Source of the DNA: Smittium mucronatum
Taxonomy: Eukaryota > Kickxellomycota > Harpellomycetes > Harpellales > Legeriomycetaceae
NCBI GenBank assembly: GCA_001953115.1
Contig: LSSL01000874.1
Span: 1-62,630, forward strand
DNA length: 62,630 bases
Direction of reading: 5' to 3'
Shown: positions 62,600 through 62,630 of the stretch, piece after piece
Layout: each line of letters starts with the position of its first letter
Position numbering within the stretch: position 1 is the stretch's first letter
Notes under the pieces: generated by a model
Database searches by the model: none
Told to the model about the DNA's origin: nothing
Seen by the model: the letters and a program-made list of their open reading frames with translations, nothing else
Made by a program: the position numbers and the translations under genes

Positions 62600-62630
<31 letters not shown>
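62411..62630. other. 3' flank of the aminotransferase gene and terminal A27
   Basis: An AT-rich 3' untranslated or flanking region with a T15-16 run near 62530. It ends in 27 A (62604-62630). If this is the contig end, the A run may be where assembly stopped. Confidence 0.6.

Noticed and set aside
1..62630. CRISPR arrays, bacterial operons, rRNA or tRNA genes
   Set aside because: No spaced direct-repeat array, no rRNA-like sequence and no foldable tRNA was seen; introns and transposons show the DNA is eukaryotic.

Overview
The window looks like nuclear DNA from an AT-rich fungus. It carries a peroxisomal (ABCD-type) half ABC transporter and a kynurenine-type aminotransferase, with short GT-AG introns (84-120 bases) and a large gene-poor desert of decayed transposons. 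The three genes end in TAA, TGA and TAG, so the standard genetic code is in use. The fungal assignment rests on protein resemblance, intron size and genome style. An early-diverging AT-rich lineage such as Harpellales is possible but cannot be shown from the sequence.

Layout. Bases 1-783 hold the 3' end of an ABCD transporter gene on the plus strand. A second, complete paralogue lies on the minus strand at 14579-17407, so the two genes point at each other across about 13.8 kb of nearly pure AT sequence. The two ATP-binding cores are almost identical at DNA level while the tails have diverged. Both copies have lost the ABC signature and the H-loop histidine.

From 17.4 to 60.6 kb I find no intact host gene. 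The stretch holds layered mobile DNA: a retroposon family in three copies (1821-2442, 19654-19873, 35770-36386), one copy with a textbook 13-base target duplication and poly(A) tail; a piggyBac-like MITE; pogo-like terminal relics; a 115-base tandem array; a 1.1-kb foldback element with 312-base arms; a decayed FLYWCH/Mutator-like transposase; two copies of an unknown GC-richer element with an acidic ORF, one broken and one apparently intact around an assembly gap; an unrecognised pseudogene; and a full-length but dead Ty3/gypsy chromovirus (52025-59529) with both LTRs, polypurine tract, gag zinc knuckle, protease, RT, RNase H, integrase and chromodomain traces. A tiny poly(A) insertion with another 13-base duplication sits inside its RT.

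The right edge (60618-62410) is an intact five-exon kynurenine aminotransferase gene with a 36-base microexon and a likely mitochondrial presequence. The contig ends in a run of 27 A. The genes show no operon-like relation. The strongest leads for something new are the doubly degenerate ABCD pair, the acidic-ORF element, and the three-copy retroposon family together with the non-LTR machinery that seems to move it.
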